Below are positions 34,950 through 43,442 of a stretch of 57,380 bases of DNA, piece by piece. How positions within the stretch are numbered: the first letter of the stretch is position 1; each line of letters opens with the position of its first letter. Under the pieces are notes generated by a model. That model was given only the letters and a program-made list of their open reading frames with translations. It was not told where the DNA came from and made no database searches. Origin of the DNA: Vampirovibrio sp041737375 (GTDB lineage Bacteria > Cyanobacteriota > Vampirovibrionia > Vampirovibrionales > Vampirovibrionaceae); the NCBI RefSeq assembly GCF_041737375.1, contig NZ_JBGSRV010000019.1, positions 1 to 57,380 on the forward strand, written 5' to 3'. The translations under genes and the position numbers were made by a program.

Positions 34950-36593
34950 TTATTGGATTGGCTGGGTTGCTTGAGGCGATTTTGGGAGGGAAGGCTTGGC
35001 TGGATTTGAGACAGGAAAATATGGAACAGCAATGCTAGCGGGGGACGTTTGGTAGAATGGGCTATTTTGAGTGACGGGGTATGGATGACCTTTCAAAAAA
35101 GCCTGGAAAGCAGTCGGCAGATTCAGTTGACTGTCCACCTTGGATTTCAGCGCTGCTACAACAGGCAAGGCTTGGCTATAATTGGTTCCCGCCGTACCCG
35201 CCAGGAAGCCAGAAATGCCATAAAGCACCTGAATCATCGATTCGACGGCACGCACCCCACCTAGATAAAGCGCTGAGGGAACATCATCCAGGTGCAGAAT
35301 GCCGTCATACCAGTGAATGCCCCGTTCCCCAACCGTACCGGACAGCCAGCCCTTGTTTTGCTCGGAGCCGGTTGCACTGGACTGATTCGTTTGGCGTTGA
35401 AACAGGCCGGGACTTTCATGCGTGGTGGGCCAGTGGAACAGCTTGGACAGGCCGGCGTTTATGCCATTGGACACCCAAGCCCCACCCACTACGCCAGCAA
35501 TCAACCCGCCAATGACCCCCAGGGTTTCGCCTCGGCTCTCGAATTTGAGCTGGGCCAATTCTCTCAGCGCTTCCGGTTGATGAACAACATCTTGGGCATG
35601 CTCTTTGAAGGCCGGACCAAAGACACCCCGCACATACTGATGAATCGCCTTTTTATTAAACGGTCCTTGCTGGATCAGGCGCTGCAAACCTTCATTGTAT
35701 TCGTGCCATTTCATGCCTTTTCGCACTGTTATTTGCGACAAATGAAGATTTAAAGCGTTCAACAGATTTTTGGGGTAAGCCTTGTGTTCATGAAAGATTC
35801 GCTCAATATCACCGGTCAGTTGGGTGGGAATCAAGGCCAAATCGTCTTTGGGACGCTTGGCCATTTCCAAAAGCCCGTTGCGGGTATTCTGGATCATTTG
35901 AGATTGCAGCTTGGGCAATTGCCAGAGCTTGGAAACCGTGGCTTTGCCCAACTTGGAAAAACCCAGAATGGCGATGGTGCAAACCGTGATATTGCCCAAA
36001 AACTGAAATAGCCCTTCCTTGATTTTCACCGGCCCGGTTTTCCCCAAACTTTCCCCGTTAAGCTTGTCGGCGATCAGGCCAGCGGGAATCCCCCCCAGAA
36101 AGATGGGAATGGCCGATAAAAGGCTGAGATCCAGCGCCCCTTGCAGGCCATGATCATGCAAATCCGCTTTAAACAGAAGCTTCAAACGATCTAGGGGTTT
36201 TCCTGGAAAATATTCATCCGCCCCATGGACATGGGATGAGCCGGGTTGAAATTTCTTGAACCGGCCAAACAGGTACTTTAAGCCGTCTTCAATCTGATGC
36301 AGCATCCATTTGGAAGTCTGCGTCCGGTTGACCAGATAGGAGGCCAATATGCTGGAAGTGGCGATGCCGCCCAAAACCAAGCCGTCCCGAACCAACACTT
36401 TCCGCTTGCTTTGGGTATCCGGGGCTTGTTGATAGTCAAAAACGGAAACCGCCAGCCCCAATCCTGTCCCCATGAGGGGCAGGCCAATCCGGCGCAGAGG
36501 GGCTTGGCGCAGAATGGATTCCCTGGCATCAATCTGGGCGATGCCATGCAGGATGCGGTTTTTGGTTTGCGAGATCGGGTTGATGGTTGGCAT
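34950..36593 (-). CDS. Hypothetical membrane-associated protein of the metal island
   Basis: 547 residues, not a family I recognise. It has several hydrophobic segments rich in glycine (LPLMGTGLGLAVSVF near 38, LVLGGIATSSILASYLV near 75, LSAIPIFLGGIPAGLIADKL near 160, VIGGLIAGVVGGAWVSNGI near 365), a basic N-terminus and a Pro/Ser-rich tail. The divergent promoter region carries a TTGCAAC element 60 bp upstream, so it is probably co-regulated with the metal genes. Confidence 0.7.
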   Translation of the reverse strand: MPTINPISQTKNRILHGIAQIDARESILRQAPLRRIGLPLMGTGLGLAVSVFDYQQAPDTQSKRKVLVRDGLVLGGIATSSILASYLVNRTQTSKWMLHQIEDGLKYLFGRFKKFQPGSSHVHGADEYFPGKPLDRLKLLFKADLHDHGLQGALDLSLLSAIPIFLGGIPAGLIADKLNGESLGKTGPVKIKEGLFQFLGNITVCTIAILGFSKLGKATVSKLWQLPKLQSQMIQNTRNGLLEMAKRPKDDLALIPTQLTGDIERIFHEHKAYPKNLLNALNLHLSQITVRKGMKWHEYNEGLQRLIQQGPFNKKAIHQYVRGVFGPAFKEHAQDVVHQPEALRELAQLKFESRGETLGVIGGLIAGVVGGAWVSNGINAGLSKLFHWPTTHESPGLFQRQTNQSSATGSEQNKGWLSGTVGERGIHWYDGILHLDDVPSALYLGGVRAVESMIQVLYGISGFLAGTAGTNYSQALPVVAALKSKVDSQLNLPTAFQAFLKGHPYPVTQNSPFYQTSPASIAVPYFPVSNPAKPSLPKSPQATQPIQ

Positions 36594-36652
36594 GGTTGCT
36601 TTCCAGAATCATAGCCTTGATTTCTTCGCAGTTTATAGTAACCTTCTCAATA

Positions 36653-36669
36653 TTGCAACAGAGATGCAA
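36653..36669. promoter_or_regulatory. TTGCAAC element B (putative Zur-type operator)
   Basis: TTGCAACAGAGATGCAA sits in the 123-bp divergent region between the genes starting at 36593 and 36717. Confidence 0.5.
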
Positions 36670-36716
36670 TAAAAATCATAAAACCGAATCCCAAGTGGGT
36701 TAGAAAGAACATCATC

Positions 36717-37001
36717 ATGTTGAATACTTCAATGCCAACCGCCATGCGGAATAACTTTGCCAAACCGTCCAGCTTGAAAGCCAAATCAAATCAAAATCCT
36801 CAGTTTGGTATGACCGCTAAAACCCCTACTGAAAAAGAGAAACAGACAGCGGCCCGTCTGGAAAATCATGGCAGTCAAGTGATTGCGGACAAAATTAAAA
36901 ACGTCTGGAAAATCATTTGCCACTGTGGGCATCAAATTTTAGGCCGCTCTGGCGGGGATTTAAATGACATCTCCGATCAGGCGGACGGTCACAAACATTA
37001 A
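36717..37001 (+). CDS. Small hypothetical protein
   Basis: The 94-residue basic protein has a polar, probably disordered N-terminus and one segment with CHCGH (IICHCGHQILG), then an acidic His-containing tail (QADGHKH). The Cys and His residues could bind metal. It lies 48 bp after element B and leads into the FAD-enzyme gene. Unknown family; no clear ribosome binding site. Confidence 0.5.
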   Translation: MLNTSMPTAMRNNFAKPSSLKAKSNQNPQFGMTAKTPTEKEKQTAARLENHGSQVIADKIKNVWKIICHCGHQILGRSGGDLNDISDQADGHKH

Positions 37002-37013
37002 ACGATAAGGAAA

Positions 37014-37041
37014 AGGCACGCTTTAGTTCTAAGGCGTGCCT
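37014..37041 (+). promoter_or_regulatory. Perfect hairpin just upstream of the FAD-enzyme start
   Basis: AGGCACGC (37014-37021) and GCGTGCCT (37034-37041) form an 8-bp stem with a 12-nt loop, 9 nt before the ATG at 37051. There is no T-run, so it is more likely a translational control element or mRNA stabiliser than a terminator. Confidence 0.5.
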
Positions 37042-37050
37042 CTCTCAGTC

Positions 37051-39849
37051 ATGAGCCAACCCGTTCATAATCTAAAATTTGCGGCCACCAAACGCTATGA
37101 TCAAATCACCATGGCCGATATGGGTTACACGGCCCCGGATGCGGCGCAAAAAATGCCCATCTTTCAGGATGTGTATTTTCCGCATCAAAATAAATTAAAA
37201 AATATTGAAACCAGTCTTGCGTTTCAGCAAAAACAAATTCAGGCGAGAATGCTAGTGACTTTAACCGAGTTAGCGCGGCAACAGTCCGTCATCCCTGAGT
37301 TGGCCCCAATTTTTCAAGATTTAACAATAAAAGCAACGGGGATAAACCAGGCATTATATACTGAAATCGCCTTAGGGCAAATCCAAAAGGCTCAAACGCT
37401 CATTCAAACAGCGCAGCAGCAAGGTAAAATCACGCCTGAGCAGGCTGGAGCCATGACCCAGCCCTTGCAGCAACTACAGGCCGATTGGCAGTTTTTGAAC
37501 TTATTACATTCGCATGGGTGTTTACAGGCAGATGGCTTGATTCGATATAACCCGCTGGTGTTAAGCCCCACTGCTTTATTGAAAGATCAGCAGGCCAAAT
37601 GGGAAACGCCCATAGCGGATGTGGCTATTATTGGTGGCGGACCTGCGGGGTTGAGCATGGGCATTCACGCCACCCATTACGGCTTAAAAAATGTGCTGTT
37701 TGAGGCGGGGCATGTGGGGCAAAGTTTTTCGGATGCCTTGGCTCAACCTGTTCATAAAATGAGGACTTCCGCAGGGTTAAGTTCCTTGGTGTTTGGCATT
37801 GCTCTTAGTAAAGAAAAGGGCGAGGAACCACCAGCTTTGGCAGATGAGTTTAATTTTAATTATGGTGAAAAGGCCAAAGACAAACTCAGGCATTATAGGG
37901 CTCAAGCCATTGCCGCTAGAAAAAACATAACCGCAACCGTTGGCAGGGATTTTAAAACCACTCCCATTACAGCGGAAGAGTTTGCTGAATTTGACAACGC
38001 TGACATTCTAAACAATCAAAAGTATCAACCCAGCACCCAAGGTGGTTTTGCGCGCGCCGAATTTTTTCAGCATATCGATGACGTGGCCAATAAGCTTCAA
38101 CAACCTAAAAATGGCACCGTGACGGATAATAGCACGCTGACCGAGCAGGCTCCCATTCAGAGCGTGCAAAAGCTGACCGCTCAGGACTTGCAAAACCCGG
38201 ACGGCATTATTACCAAGTATCAGAAACTATTACCGCCTGATGAATACAATCAACTGGCGGCTCAACTGAAAATGGCACTCCCCAAAGAAAAAGAGCTTTA
38301 TCTGATCACCGGCAGAAAAGGCCATGTGCAACTGGCCCGAAAACTGGTGGTATCCACCGGCCTAGTAGGAGAAGCTGGAGAAAATGGCAGACAGCCACAA
38401 GTATTTAAAACGTTGATGACCCAGAACTCAAAAACAACGCTGGGCCTGTGGGGCCAAGCAGACATGCTCAACAACCGGGAAGATATGCTGACCAATCTCA
38501 ATGCCTTAATTCAAAAGCAAAGTTTGCCCAAACAGGTTTTCACCAAGGAAACCCAACTGGGGCATCCCGATATGCGTAAAACCATTGCCTTGCTACCTGC
38601 GGGTACCCGTTGCGCGGTAATTGGAAGCGGTGAATCCGCCGCCAAGTCAGTGATGGAACTCTTTAATCTGAATCCGAACATCAAGGTGGATCTGTATACT
38701 AGCCAGGAACTGGAACCATCTCCTTATCAAATCCCTTTTAATCATGGCAAGTATGCCCGACCGGCAATTTATAACCAAAAACGGGCGGATGAGTTCAGGG
38801 AACATATGGAGCGCAATTTTGGAACGCCCATCACCGATCCTACGTTTGCGGACTTGCAACACGAGCAAAACGTCACCAAGCGCTTGCGGGTGATTAACCT
38901 GAAAAAACATTTTGATCAAAATACGGTGGTTCTTAAACCAACAACCGGAAAACTACCGGGCTTTCAGGTCTATCGTACCTATAACCGGGTGATTACCTTT
39001 TTGTTTAACACTATTCCAGGGTTAAGCAAGCTCTGGAAACCCACTTCTAAAATTAATGGCGTAGTGGTCTCCGCCGGTGGGTATGATCGGGCCAGCGGTA
39101 AGAAAAGCCCCTTGTTTCAGGATTTGCTGGCTAAAAACTTATTGGCCTTGAAGCCGTCAACCTGGTTTCGGAAGAATAAATTCGCTGAAGTGGCGCTTAA
39201 TCAGGAAAACCGTTTGACCAGTGGGCGGGATTCCAGTCTTTATTTGTCGGGTCAGGCCAATGGCGGGCTGAATACGGATACCACTATCTTTGGCAGCGCC
39301 TTTCGGAATTATGAAATTACCCAGCACATCCGGGACGGTTTTAATGGCAGGGAAATGCTTTGCTTTAACAGCGATTCCCGCTTTCTTCAGCAACCGCAAC
39401 TGGAAGCGATGCTTCGACTGGCCATCTTTCAAACGACTGATCTCTCTGAAAAGAATTTATACAGTACGATTCAAAAAATCACTCAAGAAAACGATATGCC
39501 ACCCGATACAGTGGTTTATGGCGCACTGCGGCTTTCTTCAACGGGTCAGGTTCTTAATAGCGTCAATAATATCAATCCCACCCAAAAGCTGAGTAACTTG
39601 CAGGACGTGGAAAAGCTGGTTAAAAAGCAACTGGGTCCCTTCCTGAGCGTACCTGGCTTCCCCAGTGATACCGATATTCCGCCGCCGCAGGCCTTATACT
39701 ATTCCGCTTTTCGGCAAAATTTACTCAACGGTCAACAGATTCTACTATTTTTGGGTTCCCGATATGCGCCCAACAGCCGTATTACCCCGAGCGATTATGA
39801 GGGAAACGTTCCCTTGCCGGAAGAAGCAGAAGAATCTTCTAAAGATTAA
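37051..39849 (+). CDS. Large FAD-dependent oxidoreductase/monooxygenase-like protein
   Basis: The ATG at 37051 is chosen over an in-frame GTG at 37036, which lies inside a hairpin. The 932-residue protein has an all-helical N-terminus of about 180 residues, then a dinucleotide fold VAIIGGGPAGLSMG near 190, a second one CAVIGSGESAAKSVMEL near 522 (NADPH site) and LYLSGQANGGLNTDTTIFG near 730, as in ornithine/lysine N-hydroxylases and related flavoenzymes. The N-terminal region and 160-residue C-terminus are extra. A role in metallophore synthesis is possible but unproven. Its TAA overlaps the stop of the convergent DUF1826 gene. Confidence 0.75.
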   Translation: MSQPVHNLKFAATKRYDQITMADMGYTAPDAAQKMPIFQDVYFPHQNKLKNIETSLAFQQKQIQARMLVTLTELARQQSVIPELAPIFQDLTIKATGINQALYTEIALGQIQKAQTLIQTAQQQGKITPEQAGAMTQPLQQLQADWQFLNLLHSHGCLQADGLIRYNPLVLSPTALLKDQQAKWETPIADVAIIGGGPAGLSMGIHATHYGLKNVLFEAGHVGQSFSDALAQPVHKMRTSAGLSSLVFGIALSKEKGEEPPALADEFNFNYGEKAKDKLRHYRAQAIAARKNITATVGRDFKTTPITAEEFAEFDNADILNNQKYQPSTQGGFARAEFFQHIDDVANKLQQPKNGTVTDNSTLTEQAPIQSVQKLTAQDLQNPDGIITKYQKLLPPDEYNQLAAQLKMALPKEKELYLITGRKGHVQLARKLVVSTGLVGEAGENGRQPQVFKTLMTQNSKTTLGLWGQADMLNNREDMLTNLNALIQKQSLPKQVFTKETQLGHPDMRKTIALLPAGTRCAVIGSGESAAKSVMELFNLNPNIKVDLYTSQELEPSPYQIPFNHGKYARPAIYNQKRADEFREHMERNFGTPITDPTFADLQHEQNVTKRLRVINLKKHFDQNTVVLKPTTGKLPGFQVYRTYNRVITFLFNTIPGLSKLWKPTSKINGVVVSAGGYDRASGKKSPLFQDLLAKNLLALKPSTWFRKNKFAEVALNQENRLTSGRDSSLYLSGQANGGLNTDTTIFGSAFRNYEITQHIRDGFNGREMLCFNSDSRFLQQPQLEAMLRLAIFQTTDLSEKNLYSTIQKITQENDMPPDTVVYGALRLSSTGQVLNSVNNINPTQKLSNLQDVEKLVKKQLGPFLSVPGFPSDTDIPPPQALYYSAFRQNLLNGQQILLFLGSRYAPNSRITPSDYEGNVPLPEEAEESSKD

Positions 39850-40535
39850 TCCAGACTATCTAGTGTCAGCACAATGCGCTTGGAGGCACAACCTTCCATC
39901 GCCGGAGAACGGTGGATGATGCCATTGCCGTGATTATCATGTCCGTCAAAGGATTTCCAGGCTTCGCCTTTTAAAAGACCCACCTCATAAGGCTGAAGCG
40001 ATTGAATCACCGCGTCTGGTCTGATTAACCCTGAATTTTCATCGGACTGTCCTTGAGCGATATAACCCAATTTAGAGCGATCCGCATGAACATTTTCCAG
40101 CCATTGCGTACCCGGCCCATCATACGTGCAAATCAACCGGATACCGACTCGATCCACATGAAAGCCGGGACACATGGCCTTATTCATTGAAAGTAGCCGA
40201 ATGCCCACTTGATTGGTATCCACCAACAGTCCATACAAATCGATTAATGAGGTAATGTCCTGAATGAACTTTTCATGGCCTTCAAGTGCCATTGCTGAAG
40301 CGGGCATGACCTCTGATAAAGCATCTTTCACCCCATCGGTCAAAGTGAACGATTGCTTGAGGTGAAACTCAACCTGATGGCGGGCCTGATGAACAAAGTG
40401 GCTCAAATCGCTTGAGACTTGCCGCTTTAAAATACCGATATTGTACTTAGGCTCAAAAATACGGGTTAAATGCACCACTTCAGAAACCCGAACCGCTGAT
40501 GATTTCTCTATATTCAGGGGGCTTGCAAGTGACAT
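39846..40535 (-). CDS. DUF1826 protein
   Basis: The ATG at 40535 is preceded by GAGGGA; the longer frame to 40577 would start close to an operator. The 229-residue protein contains CPGFHVDRVGIRLICTYDGP GTQWLENVHADR, then GLLKGEAW and HRSPAMEG, an arrangement with conserved histidines typical of DUF1826 and reminiscent of metal-dependent oxygenases. DUF1826 genes are known companions of COG0523 in Zur-controlled clusters. Function is unknown. Confidence 0.8.
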   Translation of the reverse strand: MSLASPLNIEKSSAVRVSEVVHLTRIFEPKYNIGILKRQVSSDLSHFVHQARHQVEFHLKQSFTLTDGVKDALSEVMPASAMALEGHEKFIQDITSLIDLYGLLVDTNQVGIRLLSMNKAMCPGFHVDRVGIRLICTYDGPGTQWLENVHADRSKLGYIAQGQSDENSGLIRPDAVIQSLQPYEVGLLKGEAWKSFDGHDNHGNGIIHRSPAMEGCASKRIVLTLDSLD

Positions 40536-40595
40536 GGGTTCCCTCAATGATTTTATAGTACGACCACTCCCCATCATAGTTTACCTTGCATTATT

Positions 40596-40612
40596 TTGCA
40601 ACTCTATTGCAT
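40596..40612. promoter_or_regulatory. TTGCAAC element C (putative Zur-type operator)
   Basis: TTGCAACTCTATTGCAT in the divergent region between DUF1826 (starts 40535) and the NicO-type gene (starts 40669). A further TTGCAT lies at 40586. Confidence 0.6.
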
Positions 40613-40668
40613 TAAGTTAAACAGTCTCTAAAATAAGAATGGTTAGCGTGTCTTGTAAGGATGAGCGT

Positions 40669-41409
40669 ATGTCAGGGGTTATCAACTGGAGTCTATTTGC
40701 CATTGGGGCGCTGGATGCTTTGGAGCCGGGCCATGGAAAAGCCTTGATTAGCAGCTTTATTGCCGGATCGAACGCCAAAATCAGGCATATTCTCCTGCTT
40801 GGCGTTGCGAGCGCCGGGATTCATACATTCTTGAACGCTGTTTTGGCTTTGATCTTATCAAAGTTCGCTCTCATCTTGTTTAAGGACGCTTTTTTGCAAG
40901 GGGTTCAATTGAGTTCAGGCATCCTGATCTTGGGAATGGGCTTGTATCTTTTGGTAAAAAGCCTTGGCGCTAAAGCTTCCCACACTCAATGCTGCGGCGG
41001 GAAGCATGCCGGTAAAGGTCATTCAGTTTATTCGCCTGAATCCTTGGAAACCATGACCACGCCAAAATTATTATTACTGAGCCTGGCCGGAGCCGCCCCT
41101 TGCCCTATCGTTTTGATGGCGATGGTTTCAGCCATTAGCGCCAGTAAGGGCTTTGAAGCATTCTGGGGGGTACTGGTATTCAGTCTGGGAATGGGCGCAG
41201 TGCTAACGGGCATTGGCTTATTAACGTATGTAGGGACGCATTATTTGAATGTCCACTGGAAAGCAAGTCCTGACCATTTACTTCGACTCAGGCAGGCCAG
41301 TACCGTATTACCTATTTTGTTGGGCTGTTATCTCATTTTTAAAGCCTTCTTTCCGGCAGCCGTGGAAACCGAAAGTTTTTCCCTGCTTTACACAGCCGCA
41401 GGCAAATAA
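40669..41409 (+). CDS. NicO/RcnA-family metal transporter
   Basis: The ATG at 40669 is preceded by AAGGA at 8 nt; an ORF extension to 40639 has no such site. The 246-residue protein has six or so membrane helices, the family motif LDALEPGHGKALISSF in helix 1, and AGAAPCPIVLMAM in the second half, with a His/Cys loop (SHTQCCGGKHAGKGHS) between. NicO proteins move nickel or cobalt; direction and metal are not clear here. Confidence 0.85.
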   Translation: MSGVINWSLFAIGALDALEPGHGKALISSFIAGSNAKIRHILLLGVASAGIHTFLNAVLALILSKFALILFKDAFLQGVQLSSGILILGMGLYLLVKSLGAKASHTQCCGGKHAGKGHSVYSPESLETMTTPKLLLLSLAGAAPCPIVLMAMVSAISASKGFEAFWGVLVFSLGMGAVLTGIGLLTYVGTHYLNVHWKASPDHLLRLRQASTVLPILLGCYLIFKAFFPAAVETESFSLLYTAAGK

Positions 41410-41457
41410 GCAATAAAAAGCTGGTAGCCATTTTGACTACCAGCGGAACTACGGATG

Positions 41458-41685
41458 TTAATCGTTTCGGGTATAGGGTAAAATCGCGTTTTGACGGGCC
41501 AGTTTAACGGCTTTAGCCAACTGCCGTTGCCAATAGGCGCTGGTTCCGGTAATTCGCCGGGGCAAAATCTTACCGTTGTCTGATAAAAAGCGCTTCAATA
41601 AAGAACCATCTTTAAAATCGATCAGCTTGAAATTATTTTTAAGGAAAAAACATTCCTTCTTTTTAAAATCACGGGCCATTTTCAA
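41458..41685 (-). CDS. rpsR2: Ribosomal protein S18 paralogue lacking zinc ligands
   Basis: The 75-residue protein has the S18 core (LLKRFLSDNGKILPRRITGT, then LAKAVKLARQNAILPY). In zinc-binding S18 the N-terminus has CxxC and further Cys; here only one Cys remains (KKECFFLKN), and the TGTC/A position is TGTSAYWQ. Such Cys-poor paralogues replace the zinc form during zinc starvation and are Zur-controlled. It lies 15 bp after the COG0523 gene in the same operon. Confidence 0.88.
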   Translation of the reverse strand: MKMARDFKKKECFFLKNNFKLIDFKDGSLLKRFLSDNGKILPRRITGTSAYWQRQLAKAVKLARQNAILPYTRND

Positions 41686-41700
41686 AGTCCTTTCAGCGCC

Positions 41701-42972
41701 TTAAGCCGTTATCAAGGAAGGTAAAACGCTTTCAGGGCTAGCGTCAACCTCTTCTAAAATAGCCTCATCATCGGGTTCAGATACCATGTCATATTCAGGA
41801 AACGGATCTTCAAATTGCGACCAGCCCGCTGGGCCTGACGCCATTTCCTCATTAGTCAGGAGACAGGCTTCCAGGCGATCGAGTAAATCCGTCTGGTTCA
41901 TATTCATCCCAATAAAGACGATTTCCTGCATGCGATCCCCATAGGTTTCGTCCCAGTGGGCTGTAATTTCATTCCGCGTTTCTACGTCCTCCGGCCACTC
42001 TTCCTGAGGCACCGTGGCCCACCAGGGGCTGTGTCCTTCAATTCGGCAAGCGCCGCCTGCCTGGGACCACAACATGGAATACTGCATCCGGCTGGCCAGC
42101 CAAAACACCCCTTTAGAGCGTAATACGCCTTCCCAACCCTCGTTCAGAAAATCCCGGAACCGTAAGGGGTGAAACGGTTTACCTGACTTGTAAACAAAAC
42201 TGGAAATCCCATACTCTTCTGATTCCGGGATATGTTCTCCCCGAAGTTCTTTCAGCCAGCCTGGCGCTTCAGAGGCTTTCTCAAAATCAAATAGGCCGGT
42301 ATTCAAAATCTCAGTTAAAGGGACTTTCCCAAACGTGGTTTTAATCAGTTTTGCATCGGGATTCAGGCGGTGCAGGATGCTTTCCAGTTTGCCCAAGTCC
42401 GTTTCACAGACTAAATCCGCCTTGTTGAGCAGGATGATATTGCTGAATTCCACTTGATCAACCAGCAAATCGACGATGGTGCGGTCATCGTCCGCACCCA
42501 GCTCCAGGTTTTTATCTTTGAGATCCAGCCCCTCTTCATAGTCAGGCAAAAAGTTAAAGGCATCCACAACCGTCACCATCGTGTCCAAATGGGCCACATC
42601 CGATAAACTTTTGCCGTCTTCTCCGTTAAAGGTAAAGGTTTCAGCCACCGGCAAAGGTTCAGAAATACCCGTGGATTCAATCAACAGGTAATCAAACCGC
42701 CCTTCTTGGGCAAGTTTATTGACTTCCAGCAGTAAATCCTCCCGCAACGTGCAGCAGATACACCCATTGCTCATTTCTACCAGTTTCTCATCCACCCGAT
42801 TCAAGACGGCGGAACCGGCCTGAACCAGTTTGGCGTCAATATTCACTTCGCTCATGTCGTTGACGATGACCGCAACCCGCAGTCCTTCTCGGTTGTTCAA
42901 GACATGGTTCAGTAGGGTGGTTTTCCCGGCCCCCAAAAAGCCAGACAGCACGGTAACAGGGAGTTTCTTCAT
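41701..42972 (-). CDS. COG0523 (G3E) GTPase, putative zinc metallochaperone 2
   Basis: 423 residues. Walker A GFLGAGKTT (11-19), metal motif GCICC (70-74), ESTGISEPLP switch and NKADL; the C-terminal CobW_C part begins near residue 255 (FHPLRFRDFLNEGWEGVLRS KG). The acidic tail is distinctive. With the Cys-poor S18 and the operator D 52 bp upstream it fits a zinc-starvation (ZigA/YciC-type) GTPase. It differs strongly from the paralogue at 30548, so client proteins may differ. Confidence 0.92.
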   Translation of the reverse strand: MKKLPVTVLSGFLGAGKTTLLNHVLNNREGLRVAVIVNDMSEVNIDAKLVQAGSAVLNRVDEKLVEMSNGCICCTLREDLLLEVNKLAQEGRFDYLLIESTGISEPLPVAETFTFNGEDGKSLSDVAHLDTMVTVVDAFNFLPDYEEGLDLKDKNLELGADDDRTIVDLLVDQVEFSNIILLNKADLVCETDLGKLESILHRLNPDAKLIKTTFGKVPLTEILNTGLFDFEKASEAPGWLKELRGEHIPESEEYGISSFVYKSGKPFHPLRFRDFLNEGWEGVLRSKGVFWLASRMQYSMLWSQAGGACRIEGHSPWWATVPQEEWPEDVETRNEITAHWDETYGDRMQEIVFIGMNMNQTDLLDRLEACLLTNEEMASGPAGWSQFEDPFPEYDMVSEPDDEAILEEVDASPESVLPSLITA

Positions 42973-43023
42973 GGATTACTATCCTTCCAAAATCAGTATC
43001 TCAAACGTTCAGATGAAACTTTG

Positions 43024-43051
43024 TTGCAACATTATTGCAACTTGATTGCAT
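43024..43051. promoter_or_regulatory. TTGCAAC element D, two overlapping copies
   Basis: TTGCAACATTATTGCAA (43024-43040) overlaps TTGCAACTTGATTGCAT (43035-43051). It lies in the 136-bp divergent region between the COG0523/S18 operon and the gene at 43109, so it could control both. Confidence 0.65.
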
Positions 43052-43108
43052 TACATCTATACTGTCTTTAGAAGCCAATGTCAATTACGTCAAGAAAGTT
43101 GAGATCGC

Positions 43109-43381
43109 ATGTTTGAGCCTACCCTCAAATCAGCCTACGAGTCTGGCGCAGAGGTCATTGTCCAATTGAAGCATTATTGCTGCGAGCAATACAAAGGTCG
43201 CATTCTGGAACTATCCGACAATACGTTCAATCTGTTCCATAGTGGCCCTGATGGCGGCATGTTATGGACTTTTCAGCTCAAAGATATTGCGTTTTGCGGC
43301 TTGGTGGTCGAACTGCCCAATTTGGCGGAAGAGGCCAGCCGGACTCGCAAGTATAAAACTGAAGTTTCAGAGGGGGATTAA
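43109..43381 (+). CDS. Small protein with an SH3/Sm-like pattern
   Basis: The 90-residue protein (SGAEVIVQLKHYCCEQYKGR ... LWTFQLKDIAFCGLVVELP) shows five predicted beta-strands with GRILELSDNTFNLFH, as in Sm-like or SH3-like barrels, plus two adjacent Cys. I do not recognise the family. It is transcribed away from element D and is followed by the RRM gene, which suggests RNA binding. Confidence 0.6.
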   Translation: MFEPTLKSAYESGAEVIVQLKHYCCEQYKGRILELSDNTFNLFHSGPDGGMLWTFQLKDIAFCGLVVELPNLAEEASRTRKYKTEVSEGD

Positions 43382-43442
43382 GCGAGCAATTTAAATGGGT
43401 TTCTGTTCAATTCAATATAATTAAAAGAGGTTCTAATTCAAT

